From positions 3,858,001-3,922,000 of the forward strand of contig CM062213.1 of the NCBI GenBank assembly GCA_031216445.1: a stretch of DNA of 64,000 nt, in the 5' to 3' direction. The translations under genes were made by a program, and so were the position numbers. The notes under the pieces were generated by a model. The model saw nothing but the letters and a program-made list of their open reading frames with translations. It did no database searches and was not told the origin of the DNA. Below are positions 41,234 to 54,056 of this stretch, in pieces. The DNA is from Lateolabrax maculatus (Eukaryota > Chordata > Actinopteri > Acropomatiformes > Lateolabracidae). Within the stretch, counting starts at the first letter, position 1. Every line of letters starts with the position of its first letter.

Positions 41234-41268
41234 TGCCTACTCTGTCACTAACTGTGACAGAGTAGGCA
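41234..41268. repeat. Perfect 15-bp inverted repeat with 5-nt loop
   Basis: TGCCTACTCTGTCAC, loop TAACT, GTGACAGAGTAGGCA. No gene or transcript context is visible. Confidence 0.85.
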
Positions 41269-43781
41269 CTCTTTAATCACATGATCCATTTCCAGAAAAG
41301 AAGATTTAAGAAGCAGCACAAACTAATTTGATGTGTTAAAGAGTTCATAACCACGTTCTGCTGCTGTCATAAAACACATCATGTCTCTACCATCACCACA
41401 TCCAACCAAATGTGTTCTGATCTTCACCTACACATAACCGGACACGTATGCCTCCACATGGGGATGTTGTGCAGACTGACATGCAGCTGCCGGAGGTGTG
41501 GTAAGATCATATTATGTGCACAGTGATGTTCGGTCCAGGGCTGGTCGGCTAATTTGCGTCCGATGAGTCAGACTTTTTATTTTTAAAAGATGAGTAAATG
41601 TAAACTGTGAAGTTCCCCTTCAGGTGTTGAGGCATGATGAGTTTTAGTCCGTTAGTGGGCAGTTTTATAAGCAGATAATGGAAAATAAAGCAACCCAGGA
41701 ATTATAAATCAACTGTATAAGCTACATCCATACACAGCCAATTTAAGTTCATCAGTGTATCTAAAAAAAAATGAGATATCTGTCTTCTGCACTTTCTTTG
41801 CCTTGTTTAACTCTTATAAATGGTCTTTCAGTGGACACCAGTCTATTAGCAATGAGCACTTACCCATGTACATCATGTGTTTTTTTGTGTGTTTGTGTGT
41901 TAAAACTCTCAGATGATCATGTCACATTCCTGTCCATCGGTTTTCTCAGGGTTACATGAGTCCTGAGCTGTTCACCAGCTGGGAATTAGCATTAACACAC
42001 GATACACACATAGAAACACACACAAATACTATTTATATACAGTATATGGAGGGCTTATGTAAACCCACCACTGAGGATAGAGGCCTGTCCACAAGTAGGG
42101 GACGGGGACGGGGATATCAGTGGGTTCTTGGAAGGCTAGAGGGATCTGAATTATAATCCTTGGAGTGATATTTCGTTTCATAATAAATTTGTCATGTCTG
42201 GCACCTGCCTGTCTCTGTTTGGCAGACACAGCCACTTTTTCACAATGATTTTACGTGTTCACAGTATTTATCTATTTTTCAGCCCTAAACCCAAACTGCT
42301 GTAATCCTAACTAATCCAATCGAGGCCTGGCTGTGTAACAGGAGCCAGAGTCACACCCATGCACTGATTCAAGGGGGCAGAAAGTCCTTCCTTCGTTTGA
42401 CCCTCACGGGTGAGCTTGAATCCGGAGTGTGTTTGGTGTTAATCTGTGCCTCTGATGGTTCATTATAGTAATTAAAAGGTCAGTGTGAATGAGTGTGACA
42501 GACTGGGCTGGCACGCCGTGGGTACGACAGGGGCCTCAGGCCAGCTCGGGGCCTGACGCCTGGTCCACAGCGTCACTGCCACCGTTACACAACACTCTAA
42601 TTATGTCTTGGCTTGATTTTCCTTTTCCTCCCTTTTCTTTTCTCTGTTTCTGCAGCTGGACGAGCAGACAGTCATTTGATGTCCTCATAAATAGTCAATT
42701 TGATTTTATTTAGTAGTTAAAACCCACTAGACGTGGGTCCTGTTTGCACTGACACAGTTTAACTGCCCTGTGCACATGTGAGAGCAGGATCAAGTGAGCG
42801 AGAAGGGATCTTAAGAATTAAGTGTTTAGATTAGAATGGGGTTATCACATGGTATAATATTTGCTCAGATTATTACATGGATCATTCCTGGAAACACTGT
42901 TAGTCTCTTATGATTCACATTTTATTATTTAAAAAATAATAAAAAAAATTCTTTATTTATATAATATAGCAAGCATCACTGTAGGCTCTTTCGTATTCAT
43001 AACGCATGTCTTTGTGAGTTGTGACAAGTTGGCCTGATTAGAAGAACTTCAGTGGTTTTATCAGTTTATTCAGGGCAGCAAATGAGAGCTGAACTTAAAA
43101 ATAGATCCTTTGTACAAAATCAGAATACAATGTCTTTATTAAACACTTTTGATCAAACTGTGTGTGTGTAGAAAAGGAGGAAACCTGTTCTCCTCCGATA
43201 GAGCGGCTTAGAGCTGAGGAAGTGTCTTTTGGCTGAGGATGAAGTAATGAACTGTCAGTTACAATTCAGTTCAGATTCCTTTATTTTCTGCGAGGAACGT
43301 AACTGGGCAAATAAATCACAGGATAAGTTATACAGCGACTGTAAAACATTTTAACACCCCATGGAAGTTTTTATTGTTTTACAACATTTAATTCAAGGTT
43401 CCAAGGTTCACTTATTTCTCATTTTACAACACAGGGATGCAAAACAAAACGAAAGTTGTGGCCCCTTCATGCTAAAAACACATGGAACATGCAGATGATT
43501 AAATTCACAGTTATTTATATACACATACTGTCAAAGATCTGTTTTCACTTGACATTAAAGGGTCTTTTTCTGTCGATCAGTGTGAAAAAAAGCCACATCA
43601 AATCTCCTTTGATTCAATGTTATAAGACAATAAAACATGAAAACTTCCAAGTGCGATGAAACCTATTTACGCACAAAGAAAAGCTGCAACAGGGAGCGAA
43701 CACACCGCCTCATGTTGTGGATGTATCCGTCTTCTCGTCGCTCCATCCTGACACCAAAGCACAGCTGCCTATAATCTCTCA

Positions 43782-43824
43782 ACACACACACACACACACA
43801 TACAAACACACACACACACACACA

Positions 43825-43863
<39 letters not shown>
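43782..43863. repeat. (CA)n microsatellite, about 80 bp with two TACA interruptions
   Basis: Long dinucleotide run broken by TACAAACA and TACACA. Confidence 0.95.
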
Positions 43864-43865
<2 letters not shown>

Positions 43866-45983
43866 AACTGGTTGCTGACTTCTAATCAAATCATACTCAG
43901 ACTTTTAAGCAGGTCACCAGGTTAATCCCCACCAGCATCATCATCTTAATCCCACGAAACGTCTTTTTTTTCCTGCATAATCTTCACAAGTGAGAAAGAG
44001 TAGAAAAGCATTTTCTACATTCGTCCTGTCTCTCATCTCTCCCCTCGTCACATTATCGACCTGTTTATGTAACTGCCTGTGCAGAGCTTGTCACCATTGT
44101 GTAAACTCAATTCAGCACCTGTCAAAACAGGTCGTATTCCTGATTCATGCAGTTCTTCACATCGCTGTGAATCTTCCCAAATTTGACAGTTTCTCTCCTC
44201 ATAACTAAATATAAACGCTGTGAACAACAATGTCTCTACGTCTACGTCATATTCTGCTCAATGAACAAACTGAAGTGTGAAAATTCAAGTGTGAAAAATG
44301 GTCTTTTGATCTGATGAAGCCAAATGAAAACCTCACAAACAAGATTTGACCATAGAAATTATTTCAACTGCAGCAGACATTTCAGAAATAAGGCATTCAG
44401 AAAAGGTTTTTAAGGCTATTTGTGTTTTAATGAAAACAATCCACAATGAGACAATGAGTGATTGGTGTCTTCCATAAACAGAGAAAACAACACGTACCTG
44501 ACAGTCGACAGTGACTGGATTCAATCCCCACTCTGTCATCACGGCCTGAGGCTTCCATGCTAAATTGTGTGACGGACAATGGAACAATTCTCAGACGGCA
44601 GTGAGACACGGTGCTGGGGATCACATGTTGGAGTTTACACATAGATTGGTTGTGTTCAGTAATTTCACTTCTCAACCTCTGAAAAGGGGAAGATGTGTGT
44701 GACTTATGCCATGTGCATAAGCAAACTAAAAAAAAGAAAGAAATGGAGAGGAATTAGGCTTTAGGCTTTAGACATTCACAGGGTGAGACAATGAAAAATA
44801 GGATTTACATGGGCTATGTAACACACACGATTGCACAGAAACACACAACCTCGCACAACACACACGGCCAAAAATGCAAACACTCAGAAATAGAAATAGA
44901 AAGCCCTGCGCTGTTTTGTGCGTGCCGTGTCACATCTCTATTTGAGAGGCAGCCAAGTCCTATAAACATCAAACAGCCGAGAGGAAAGTCGAGCTGTGGT
45001 AGTGAAACACAAATTTGGTCTGGACTGTCGTCCACATGCAGAACAGCAAGACAGAAGCTTTTCAACAGCGTAATAAGTCAAAGTGCCTCACAGTTATTAG
45101 ATTATCCTCAGTCTGTTGCAGCTAATGACTGTACTGCTGAGAGATACGGAAATGGGTTGATGGCAGTGAACAAACAAGTAGAATTAACTGTGCTTCATAC
45201 ATGGCCTTGAACTGATGACTTTTGCAATACAAAGTGAAGGAATCACTGCTTTTGGAGGTGACACATGCATCAATCACAGGACTGTGTGATTTGAATTAAA
45301 GCATGCCGCAGTGTGTCGTAAAACCACTCAGTGTCATGAGATGAAGGAGCAGATTTGATGAATGAACAGAGGAGTGACATTAACATTTTGGTGAATGGGG
45401 ATGTGACTCTCGTGGCCCAGAAAGCGATGACACTATTTCATTCCCAGGAACGGCTGCTGTTGCCATAGTGATTTTAACCGCTGTTATGCAACTGCTCCAC
45501 TTGCAGTGGCAACCTTCACAAAGCAATGGGCTATGAGGACGCACATGCACACACGTGTCCTGTATAGTATAGTGGTATGCAAGCACTATGGTATAGAATA
45601 ACAGTGAATCCACAGTATGCATGTGGTGTAATGCACGTACACATACACACAATATGGTGACAGAATGGGATCATTTTTGAGGGTTAAAAGCAGCTTGAGA
45701 CTTTGAAGCTGTTGCGTAACATCCTCTCTTCCCAGTAGACTGGAGATGGAAGAGCTTATCTTCTCCGTCTTTCCATCATCTCATCTATCAATCATTCTAT
45801 CCCTCCGTAATCACACAGCAAAGAAACATCACATGCATGTGCTTCAGGCCTGACTGTGGCAGGCTATTAAACACAGCAAATGCTGGGGTCTGAAAGCGGT
45901 ATGTGAATACAGTATGTGCTCATAAAGCCCTCTAACCCTGCCCTGACCTGGACTCTTAAAGATTAATATGTGTGTGTCTGCTC

Positions 45984-46023
45984 GGTCAAACCCCTTTACA
46001 GGGTTATGGTAAAGGGTTTGACC
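45984..46023. repeat. Imperfect inverted repeat (one-base bulge)
   Basis: GGTCAAACCCCTTTAC and GTAAAGGGTTTGACC are separated by 9 nt. The arms pair except for one extra C. Confidence 0.75.
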
Positions 46024-47169
46024 TTTGACTGTACTGTCCTAAACCACCACGGGATTACAGAGCAAGAAAGGTCCTAAAGTGAGAGCGACATACAGTCTGT
46101 AAAGGGCACACGGTCACAGTCATCAAATGACATCAGTGAGGAAACTGCTGTAGAGCAGAATATTACATGTTACAGCCAACTGAAATATTATTCCTCATAC
46201 TTTTAATCATTTAAAGGATCTGCAAAGATGATCAGTATACATACAGTTTACTGAAATGTTGTAATGTTTAATGTGTTTGTTTTTTTAAAGTTTTTTTAAA
46301 CAGAGCTACTCATTATAGGTTGTATGAATCTGTATGTCAGACCTCATGGGACAACTTATTCACGTCCAAAAACCCAGGGGGGGTGTGACAGATGGTGACA
46401 CGCAGGCAGGTTACTATTTTCAGAAACAAGCTTTCATAATGAGGTGCACTCTAACCAGTGGGTGAGAAAAACAAACAGTTTAAACTGTATCAGAATGATA
46501 TTTAGGTTTTACTTTAAAAACACAACAGTGTGTAGCTGTGTGTGAGTACAGAAAGCACTAAGACTGAAACATCCAAATATAAAACTGTGCTTTATGTTTC
46601 ATATTTGAAATCCGTGTGTGAGACGGACGTCTGTGCCAGCGGTGCAGTACGAGCGAGGACACTGAAGTGTTAACGCTCTCTGTTGACACAAGCCTGCGTG
46701 TTGTCCACGAGGAGCGCCGGTACTCCTCACGTCACGGCCTGAGACTGACCAACTCTGCCCAGCTCTGTCTGCCTCAGACTGGTCGGAGGTGACCAGGACC
46801 GGCTCAGGGTGCCGTCACCCTGTTTTAATGTTGTGTCTTAGCTGCACTCCACAACATTACAGGATGTGTCTACAGCAGACTTCACATCCTGGATATCTAA
46901 CTTGACATTTGATTCTCTTGGATTGATTGGAAACCTGCTTAAAAAGCTCCTGTCTTTGTGTACAAGCAACACCAAATATGAAAGAAGACACAGATGTTAC
47001 AACAAACCCAAGTTTTTAATTTCCCCCCAACAAACTGTGGACAACACATAAATACAAGATAGAGGTATCCAAACACTTCCAATAACAATATTATTATTCA
47101 TATCATTATTATGACATTAATATCATGGAATGTATTACTCTCCCTTCACATTTTTTCTTGAACTTTTAG

Positions 47170-47175
47170 TTTATT
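47170..47175 (-). terminator. Candidate ip6k2 polyadenylation signal
   Basis: AATAAA on the minus strand, about 770 nt after the ip6k2 stop codon. The UTR between would include the (GT)n run at 47881-47933. Confidence 0.35.
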
Positions 47176-47879
47176 TTATGAAGCATGTCAAATAAAGAAA
47201 TAACTCTATATCATATAACTCTGATACCTTTATGAATATAGTCTCTTTGAGTGAAGATGAACAGGGGAAGAAGGATGGCAGATCGAACAGACAAAAGAGA
47301 AGAATGGAGGGTGTGAACACACTACCTCTCCTCCCATCGAGTCTGTCCTCATACACAAACAACTCCTGCTCTCTCACATAGCCCTGTCTCAGTGTGAACA
47401 CACACTTGTTTAAGTGCATGCTTTGTGTGCGCAAAACGCTGACACTTTTTCTTTGGAAATCGGACACAAGGAAAACATTTCTACTGTCTCGAGACTTCAA
47501 ACTGCTTTTATTTGCTGCCTCTCCATCCCTTTTGTCCTCGCGGTGAACTGGGTTAAATGACGACGATGGGTGAATCACTGCATCAGTCTCACACAGACGG
47601 CTCTTCTCCGTAACGTGCAGGTCTGTTTTATATCTCGGAGACGGACACACACACGACAGGGACATCGAGAAGCACCGACGGCAGAAACAGGAACGAGGTC
47701 CAACGAAAGGCCGGCTACACACACACACACACATTCTCTCTAACACAAACACCCCCCACATCATAAGACCCTCAGTACATCAGTTTTAAATCAGTTTTTT
47801 TTTGCTGTTGCCGTTGTATGTAGTCAATGCTTGTTTTTCTCCCATCGTGTCCAGTGTGTTATTGTGCATCAGTGTGTGA

Positions 47880-47880
<1 letters not shown>

Positions 47881-47933
<53 letters not shown>
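47881..47933. repeat. (TG)n microsatellite just after the ip6k2 stop codon
   Basis: About 26 units, ending 11 bp before the stop codon position at 47945, so it probably lies in the 3' UTR (as CA repeats in the transcript). Confidence 0.95.
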
Positions 47934-47934
<1 letters not shown>

Positions 47935-47944
47935 ATGTCAGTCT

Positions 47945-50900
47945 TCAGTCTGTGCTGTGGTTCTCCAGCTCGGAGATGATGGTGATCAGGTTCTGGAGAC
48001 CAAAGAAGTAGCCGCTGTCCAGGCCCTCGTGCACCACGCTGTCCCCCTGGTAGTGTCTGCAGGTGGTGTGGGCGAAGTCTATCATCCTCACATCCACCAC
48101 GGGGCTGCAGGGCTCTGAGCGGGACACGCTCAGGGTGGCACCTGAGCTCCCGCCACTGCTGCTGCCATCGCTAGACGTGGAGGGGCTGTGAGGAAAGCCG
48201 AGGGCACCTGCTCCTTCACCCACCTCCTCTTCTTCCTCTCCCTCCTCCATTTCTGGTTCTGCCTCCACCTCCTCATCCTCTACTTCTTCTTCTTCCTCTT
48301 CTTCTTCTGAGAGGCCGTCGTCAGTGTGTCGGCATGTGCGTCTCCGGGGCGGCGCGCCGTCGTAGATGATGAGCAGGGAGCTGGAGTAGAAGCGGTAGGA
48401 ATCCGAGGCTTCCTCCAGCGCAGCTTGTAATTCTCGGAGCCTGTGCAGCACTGGGGAGAGGAGTTCACGCCGCAGACGCCGTCCGCTGTGGAAGAACTGG
48501 AACAAAGCCTCCTTGAAGTCCTGCAGGGTCAGCCTGCGGCCATGGTACTTGCTCATGAACATCAGCTGGCCCGTGTCAGACTGGTACACCTGCAGGATGG
48601 AGACACATGGAGAGGTTGGAAAAGTAGAGCAGGAATAGGGACTTCTTCTACAACAACCAAGATTTGTTTGACTATATTTTTATATTATATAAGTACTGCC
48701 TAAGATGATTTCACCTGCACTGTAGACTGTTACAGTCAATTTACAGTTAATTGTACAACAAATGTTGCTATTTTGATTTGAGTAGGACATAGACAGAAAG
48801 AAGTCGATCTTCTATTGTTCTCAAACTGTTATTGTGTGTCACCTTTACTGATTTCATTGCCATTTGGTGCTTGACAGGTGCTTATTTCAGACCTTTGTTG
48901 CAGGGTAGGTTCCTAAACAATATGTGGCAGTCAGGTTATTAAAGTTATAGTTACGCTAGCCAGCTGCTGACTGTAGCCTTAAATTTAACGGACGGATGTG
49001 AGAGTGGTATAGATCTTCTCATCTAACTTGTCACCAGAAAGCAATAAACTTATTTGCCAAAATGTCCAAACTATTTCTTTAAGACGGCGTCTTGGCCCAC
49101 CTGCATGCCGGAGAGGCAGACTCCTATTAAAGATGCTGTGCTCCCCTGGCACCTGTGGATCTTTATGGCCTTTTTCTCCTCTGAAGCGTCGTCTCCATAC
49201 TGCTGCGTGCCCATCTTCAGGTCCAGCACACACGGCAGCGTAGGCCACCACGTCAGGTTCTCCAGCAGGATGAATTCTGGGAAACTGAGTCAAGGAGGCC
49301 AAATTCGAAAAACCTGGCCTACACTAATCAGCTTACAACTTAAAACTTCTTTGATAAAAAAACATGTAGATCTAAGCTTTTCCCTCCAAGCGCCAAGACA
49401 GTCACATAAATGTTATCATTATTTCAATATCTACAGACAAGTCACCGTTATATCAAGTAACTGATGGGAGTGCTTTGGAAGATGGACTCCACGTGACAAA
49501 GACATTGATAGCTAGACACTGTATTAGATAACGGACCTCAGGTAAATGCTGGAGCCACAGATAATCATGTATACGTTTCAGGAACCTCTGAACAATTAAT
49601 CCCGTCTCGTTCCACTGTGACATTGAATGTTGGCAAAGGAAGGAATCTAAAAAAACAGTGTCGTCCTCAGGCTGTGAAAGGATACTGTACTGGTTGCGGT
49701 GCTTGGCGTTCTCCTTCATCTTCTGCAGGTGGTGCTGTTGACACTTGAGGCTCCAGGGGTTGTGTTTGAGCTGCGTTACAGCTTTACTGTGACTGAACTC
49801 CAGTCTGTAGTAGAGCACGTCGGCCTGCTGCAGCCACTCCAGCTCCACATCCTCCTGCAGATTGTGGACACTGGACGGGAGAAACAACCTCATTATTTTT
49901 AGGCACAAAGAAGAAAAAAAAAACAGACTTGGTATCCGCTGGTGTGCGTGGTTAAAGTAGTATGTGAGTAGAACCCAGTGGAGTAGTGTCTTTCACTCAC
50001 TTGCTCAAAATTAAAAATCTGCCTCCTCATATATTTTGCCGTCTACCAGTACCATCCACCCAGTCGTTTTGTTGCCTTTTAGGCTATGGTTTGTGTTTGT
50101 GTGCTGTATATGCACGGACATGCATCTACTGCAGTTACTTAAACCTGAGGCTGTGACCGTCTCTCTGACTGCCAAGGCCAAGGATCAGCCTTCCACAGTA
50201 GTTAGAGCCAGTTTTTCCTTAAGTTGTATGTGTAATTCAATGGGTGCGTCATCAGTCGTTTAATGTGAGTCCTCAGACTACAGCTTTACTCTTCATGGAA
50301 AACTAAAAGTTGCTTTAAATATATCACGGTTGTGTAACAGTTCCTAAGTAATCAATGCCTCATCTTCAGTTTAATTTACATGAGCCTCGGTATAAGTGTG
50401 AAAGTGATTCACTTTTCCCCCGTCTGTTGATGCATCGACTACACCTTGTACTTTATTGTGAGTAACAAGTCCCTCAGTGTACTACTGTCTCTGTTGGGAC
50501 ATTTTCCTTCATCTCACCTCTTGTCCTTGTCTTTGCGAGAGTGGCGGCTTCGGCCGTCTTCCACAAGCAGTGAGGGTGCCACCGTTTTCCCCCATTTGGG
50601 AATCTCGCTTTTGGGCACCTCGCTTTTGGGCTGGCAGTCAGCCGAGGGGTCCTTGTTCTCCAGAACTTCTGCTGGATCACTCTGGAGGGGGTAAGCGATG
50701 ACGCAAAGGTTCCCTTCTTCATCCTCCTCAAAGCTCACAGACACCACACCTGAGAGCGAGACACAGATCGAGACAGAGGGACATCTGTTAGACATTTGTG
50801 TCATGGAGCAGTGAAGAGAATATATCTGTCATAAAGAATCACAATAAAGCTGACAAGAAAACACAAGCTCCTAAGTGCTAAGAATCTCTCATCCCCATCT

Positions 50901-52017
50901 TGCTGCAGAGTAGTTTGTGTCTACACACAAATCTCCGTAAAATATCTGTTCCGACAGGATGGGACGGAGATACTGAGCTCTCTAAGCAGACAGAATGAAA
51001 GGACAATCAATTAATCAATAACAATGTACAGGCAGTTGGTTTTAATTGTGTAAATCCACACAGGCAACAAACCATGCTCTTAAGTAGGTCTAATGCTCAA
51101 AAGCATACAGCAACAAAGAGGAAATAACAGCCCAAACACAAATGACACAAGGCTACGAAATTGAAGTCAGTTCTGTTTATTACCAAAAATGTAATCTCAC
51201 ACAAAATCATGAACAATATGCATATACAGCATAAAGAAACCACAAACCACAGAGAACACAAACACAGCAAAAAAATATTCCATTACTCCTCATGGTGACC
51301 GATAATATGAAGGAAAGAGAAGCCAAAATAAGGGGAAGGAGAGGAGGTAAAAATAAATATAGACAGGTGACGAGACCCGTCAAACAGGCTCTGCCTTCTA
51401 ATGTCACTTACTTTGCTTCATTTTTAATTTAAAGATTTTTTTAGGTTTGTGGACTATTTTCTTTTTTTGTTCTGCCTATGTAAACCTTTTCAGGTGACCT
51501 CATGGTCAAAGAATGTCACTCTGTATCTGTATCCTTGTGTGCCAGAATACGAAATAGGGGAAAAACCTGACTTACCTGTGTTAATACAGCCTCCTACAAA
51601 CAGGTCATCACAACTGGGTGTCCTGTTTTTAGGAGGCCCACTTGCAGTCTCAGCTGCAGCAGCCTCACGTGGCACAATTTGGTAAATGCTGCTAGCAGAC
51701 ACCTAGAAACAAGACTTGAGCAGGAGCAGGGAGCTCCGTTTCCCAAAAGAAGGAAGGAAACATGCATTACCTCTGTACTGGGGGGTAAACTTCCTCATTG
51801 CAGCGGGCAGGCTCTTGTAGAACCGATGCTCTCGGGGGATGAGGGGCTTGCAGACAGTTTGCTCCCCGAAGCGCAGGACGCAGCAATGTCCCCCCACCTG
51901 GTGTACGAAGGGCTCAAGCATCACCCCTTTCTCCATGTAGCACTGCTGGTTCTTCTGCTGTTGCTTTTGATCTGCATCCATGGCCTTCTGGGCCTGATCT
52001 TCCACAGCTGGACCCAT
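47945..52017 (-). CDS. ip6k2: ip6k2-type inositol hexakisphosphate kinase (complete, 5 coding exons)
   Basis: Makes inositol pyrophosphate 5-InsP7 from InsP6 and ATP in cytosol and nucleus. Exons (minus): 52017-51771, 50749-50518, 49870-49686, 49276-49101, 48589-47945; 1,485 nt, 494 aa plus stop, phases closing. N-terminal LEPFVHQVGGHCCVLRFGEQ and VVSVSFEEDEEGNLCVIAYPL, plus MKENAKHRNQYKFILLENL, match IP6K2 better than IP6K1 or IP6K3 as I recall them. The inositol-kinase signature PxxxDxKxG is PCVLDLKMG (about 236-244). SYRFYSSSLLIIYDG and the metal-binding VRMIDFAHT (Asp about 451) are present. Oddities: a long Glu-rich tract (about 374-409) makes it some 70 residues longer than human IP6K2, and the usual GTRQHGDD reads GTQQYGDD. 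Start at 52017; MDADQ at 51981 is a second candidate. It may be one of two teleost ip6k2 copies. Confidence 0.93.
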
Positions 52018-52273
52018 CTTCCTCTGCCCTGGACCACACTACCATGGGCATTAGCCTCCTCACGCACACACACACAATGTGGTGGCGATGGTGGGGGGGG
52101 CCCTATCTGGCAGGGACACACACACACACACACACTCGCACACTGCAAATCCACAGAGGACTAATCGTGGTATATCTCGCACGGAGGTTGCAGGTTTTTG
52201 CAAGTTATTCCCACAGTGTCTTCAGAAGCTGTTGTTGTGATGATGATCTGCTTCGTCAGTGCTGTCTTGGATT
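52018..52273 (-). promoter_or_regulatory. ip6k2 5' UTR part of first coding exon, with strong acceptor at 52273
   Basis: Just right of 52273 the minus strand carries a long pyrimidine tract ending CGACCCGCAG, a strong acceptor, so the start-codon exon probably spans 52273-51771 with a further untranslated exon upstream (perhaps 52.4-52.8 kb). The leader has an upstream ATG (about 52051) in another frame that overlaps the main start, and a (CA)n run at 52117-52134. Confidence 0.45.
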
Positions 52274-52279
52274 CTGCGG

Positions 52280-52658
52280 GTCGAAAACAAAGGACAGGAA
52301 GGAAAGAGAAGAGAAACAGAGTAAAAAAGGATATTTAATTCCTTTTTAACTCCTTGTGTGGCAGTTCTTGTAAAAACAGAGAGTCCTCTAAACACTGAGG
52401 TTTGGAGCTGGGCTGCAGCGGCACATAAAGCAGGCAGAGACAGATCCTGCTTGTGCCTGGCTGCAGACTGAAGGCTCTCTGACAGCTGAGAGCTGCCTCA
52501 CCACTGGTAAAGCTCTCACAAGCCTGACACTCGACACGCCCCCCGTCACAAGCAATCCACCAATCAGGAGCATCCAAAGCAGGTTGATGGGTGGTAACCC
52601 TTAAAGGGAAAGGAGCAAGCAAAAGAAGGCAGTGGTGGGAGGGGGGATTCTGGAGGAA

Positions 52659-52689
<31 letters not shown>

Positions 52690-53740
52690 GAGGGGAGGAT
52701 AAAAACAAGGAGGGAGGGTGAAGCTGAACCCAGCTGTTTTTCTCTAACCTGACAGAACAAGAAAACTATTTCCTCATATAATGTGAGGTGTAGGGAAAGG
52801 AGCAAGGGGGAGATAGAAACACAGAAACCGACATGCAGCACAAAACCCACTGACAGAACTCAAATATAAACTACATGACTTACTAATTACACTGAAAACT
52901 TGGCGCGAAACAGCCAACAGCTTTGGTATGATTGGCAAAACATGGTGCAAAATAAAGACGTCTTTGTTTTAGTGTTGTCACACTTGTAGTAGTAGTAGTG
53001 CAGAATTGTGGCTCCTGGCTGGAGGCTCCCCGGCTGCCTGCGGGAGGCTTTCTGGCTCATCTGGCTACCTATCAATCTTCATTCAGTTGCATACTGCCGT
53101 CTGGCAGTACCTCATATATATTGTGCATTGACTTGTTCCAGCTCTTCATTGAAGTTAGGCTTCATGATGTTATCACTGTCTGACTCTTGCAGCCAAGAAC
53201 AGCAATTTTCTGCTTTTTCTCAAAATGTATGGACATTTTTTGGACAGAAGAAGCTGGTCTTATGAAAACAGGAATCTCTTATTGCAAAACACTCCTTCGC
53301 TGTCTGATATATCTGATATCCATCTCACATAACCTATATTTGATGTTAGCAAATGCATAAAAACAACAATCGGTATCAGTGTTTCTCAGAGAGCTTTGGC
53401 ATAATATTTTCATGACCTTATGATATGATAGTTACAAGTGCTTTGAGGTTGTTTGGCAACGGATGTCAGGATGTGGTGTTGTGAAGATAAAGTGTGGTGA
53501 GAAGCTGGGGCGGGGGGCTGCTGAGAGCTCGTGGAAACTATAATCCTCATCTCGCAGCCTCCAAGCCCTCCTTGACACAGGTTTATCGAAGCAAAATAAC
53601 ATCTGATTAACCAGTGACTCACGTGAGTCCACCGTTAAACTGCCAGTGGGTTAACATAACACAGACCATCACTGTAATGTGGCGTGTTTGTGGGATCTAA
53701 AACAATAGCATCATGTTTTTTATTTGGTGTGTGTACGTGT
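52280..53740. other. Upstream flank of ip6k2
   Basis: Contains a CCAATCAG box near 52559-52566 and a GAGA-rich stretch at 52660-52690. The ip6k2 promoter probably lies in 52.4-52.8 kb. No other coding sequence is seen. Confidence 0.35.
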
Positions 53741-53754
53741 GAGTGTGTGTGCAT

Positions 53755-54056
53755 TAAAGCTGCAACGATCAGTCGATTGAACGAGTAGTTGTCAACTTTC
53801 AAATCAAACGCCAACAATTTAATGGCTTTGAGTCCTTTTTTTTAAATAAATATTTTCTGGTATATTTAGTCGTTTATGGCAGGAAACTGAATATCTTTGG
53901 GTTGTGTTCAAACAAGACATTTGAGGGCGTCACCTTGGGCTTTGGGAAACAGTAATCGACATTTATCACAATTTTCTGACGTTATATTGACCAAACGACT
54001 AATCAAGAAAAAGTTTGATTAATCGATAATGAAAATAATCGTTAGTTGCAGCCCTA
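53755..54056. mobile_element. hAT-like MITE, 302 bp, with near-perfect 8-bp target duplication
   Basis: The ends are TAAAGCTGCAAC and, reverse-complemented, TAGGGCTGCAAC (10 of 12 identical). The flanks are GTGTGCAT (53747-53754) and GCGTGCAT (54057-54064), 7 of 8 identical. The interior (AATCGATTA-type motifs, GACATTTGAGGGCGTCACCTTGGGCTTTG) is a common teleost repeat. The 8-bp duplication fits hAT transposases; there is no coding capacity. Confidence 0.7.

Larger units (their letters stand above)
37130..47160. other. Gene-poor intergenic interval between sec61a1 and ip6k2
   Basis: About 10 kb without a recognisable exon. It contains the repeats, the foldback element and the hairpins listed separately; the rest appears to be unique AT-rich sequence. 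Short open frames here (for example 44791-45210 and 39901-40161) show no familiar protein features. Confidence 0.6.

Noticed and set aside
43663..43863. Cys-Val repeat open frame (VCVCVC...)
   Set aside because: Translation of a (CA)n microsatellite.
44791..45210. 139-codon open frame on the plus strand
   Set aside because: Low-complexity start in CA-rich sequence, no familiar motif, flanked by non-coding DNA.
47171..47764. 197-codon open frame on the minus strand just after ip6k2
   Set aside because: It lies in the expected ip6k2 3' UTR and translates partly from CA repeats; no domain seen.
48443..48703. Plus-strand open frame opposite the last ip6k2 exon
   Set aside because: Antisense shadow of a strongly conserved coding exon.
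52335..52850. 171-codon Ser/Leu-rich open frame upstream of ip6k2
   Set aside because: Arises from GAGA-rich and pyrimidine-rich promoter flank; no homology recognised.
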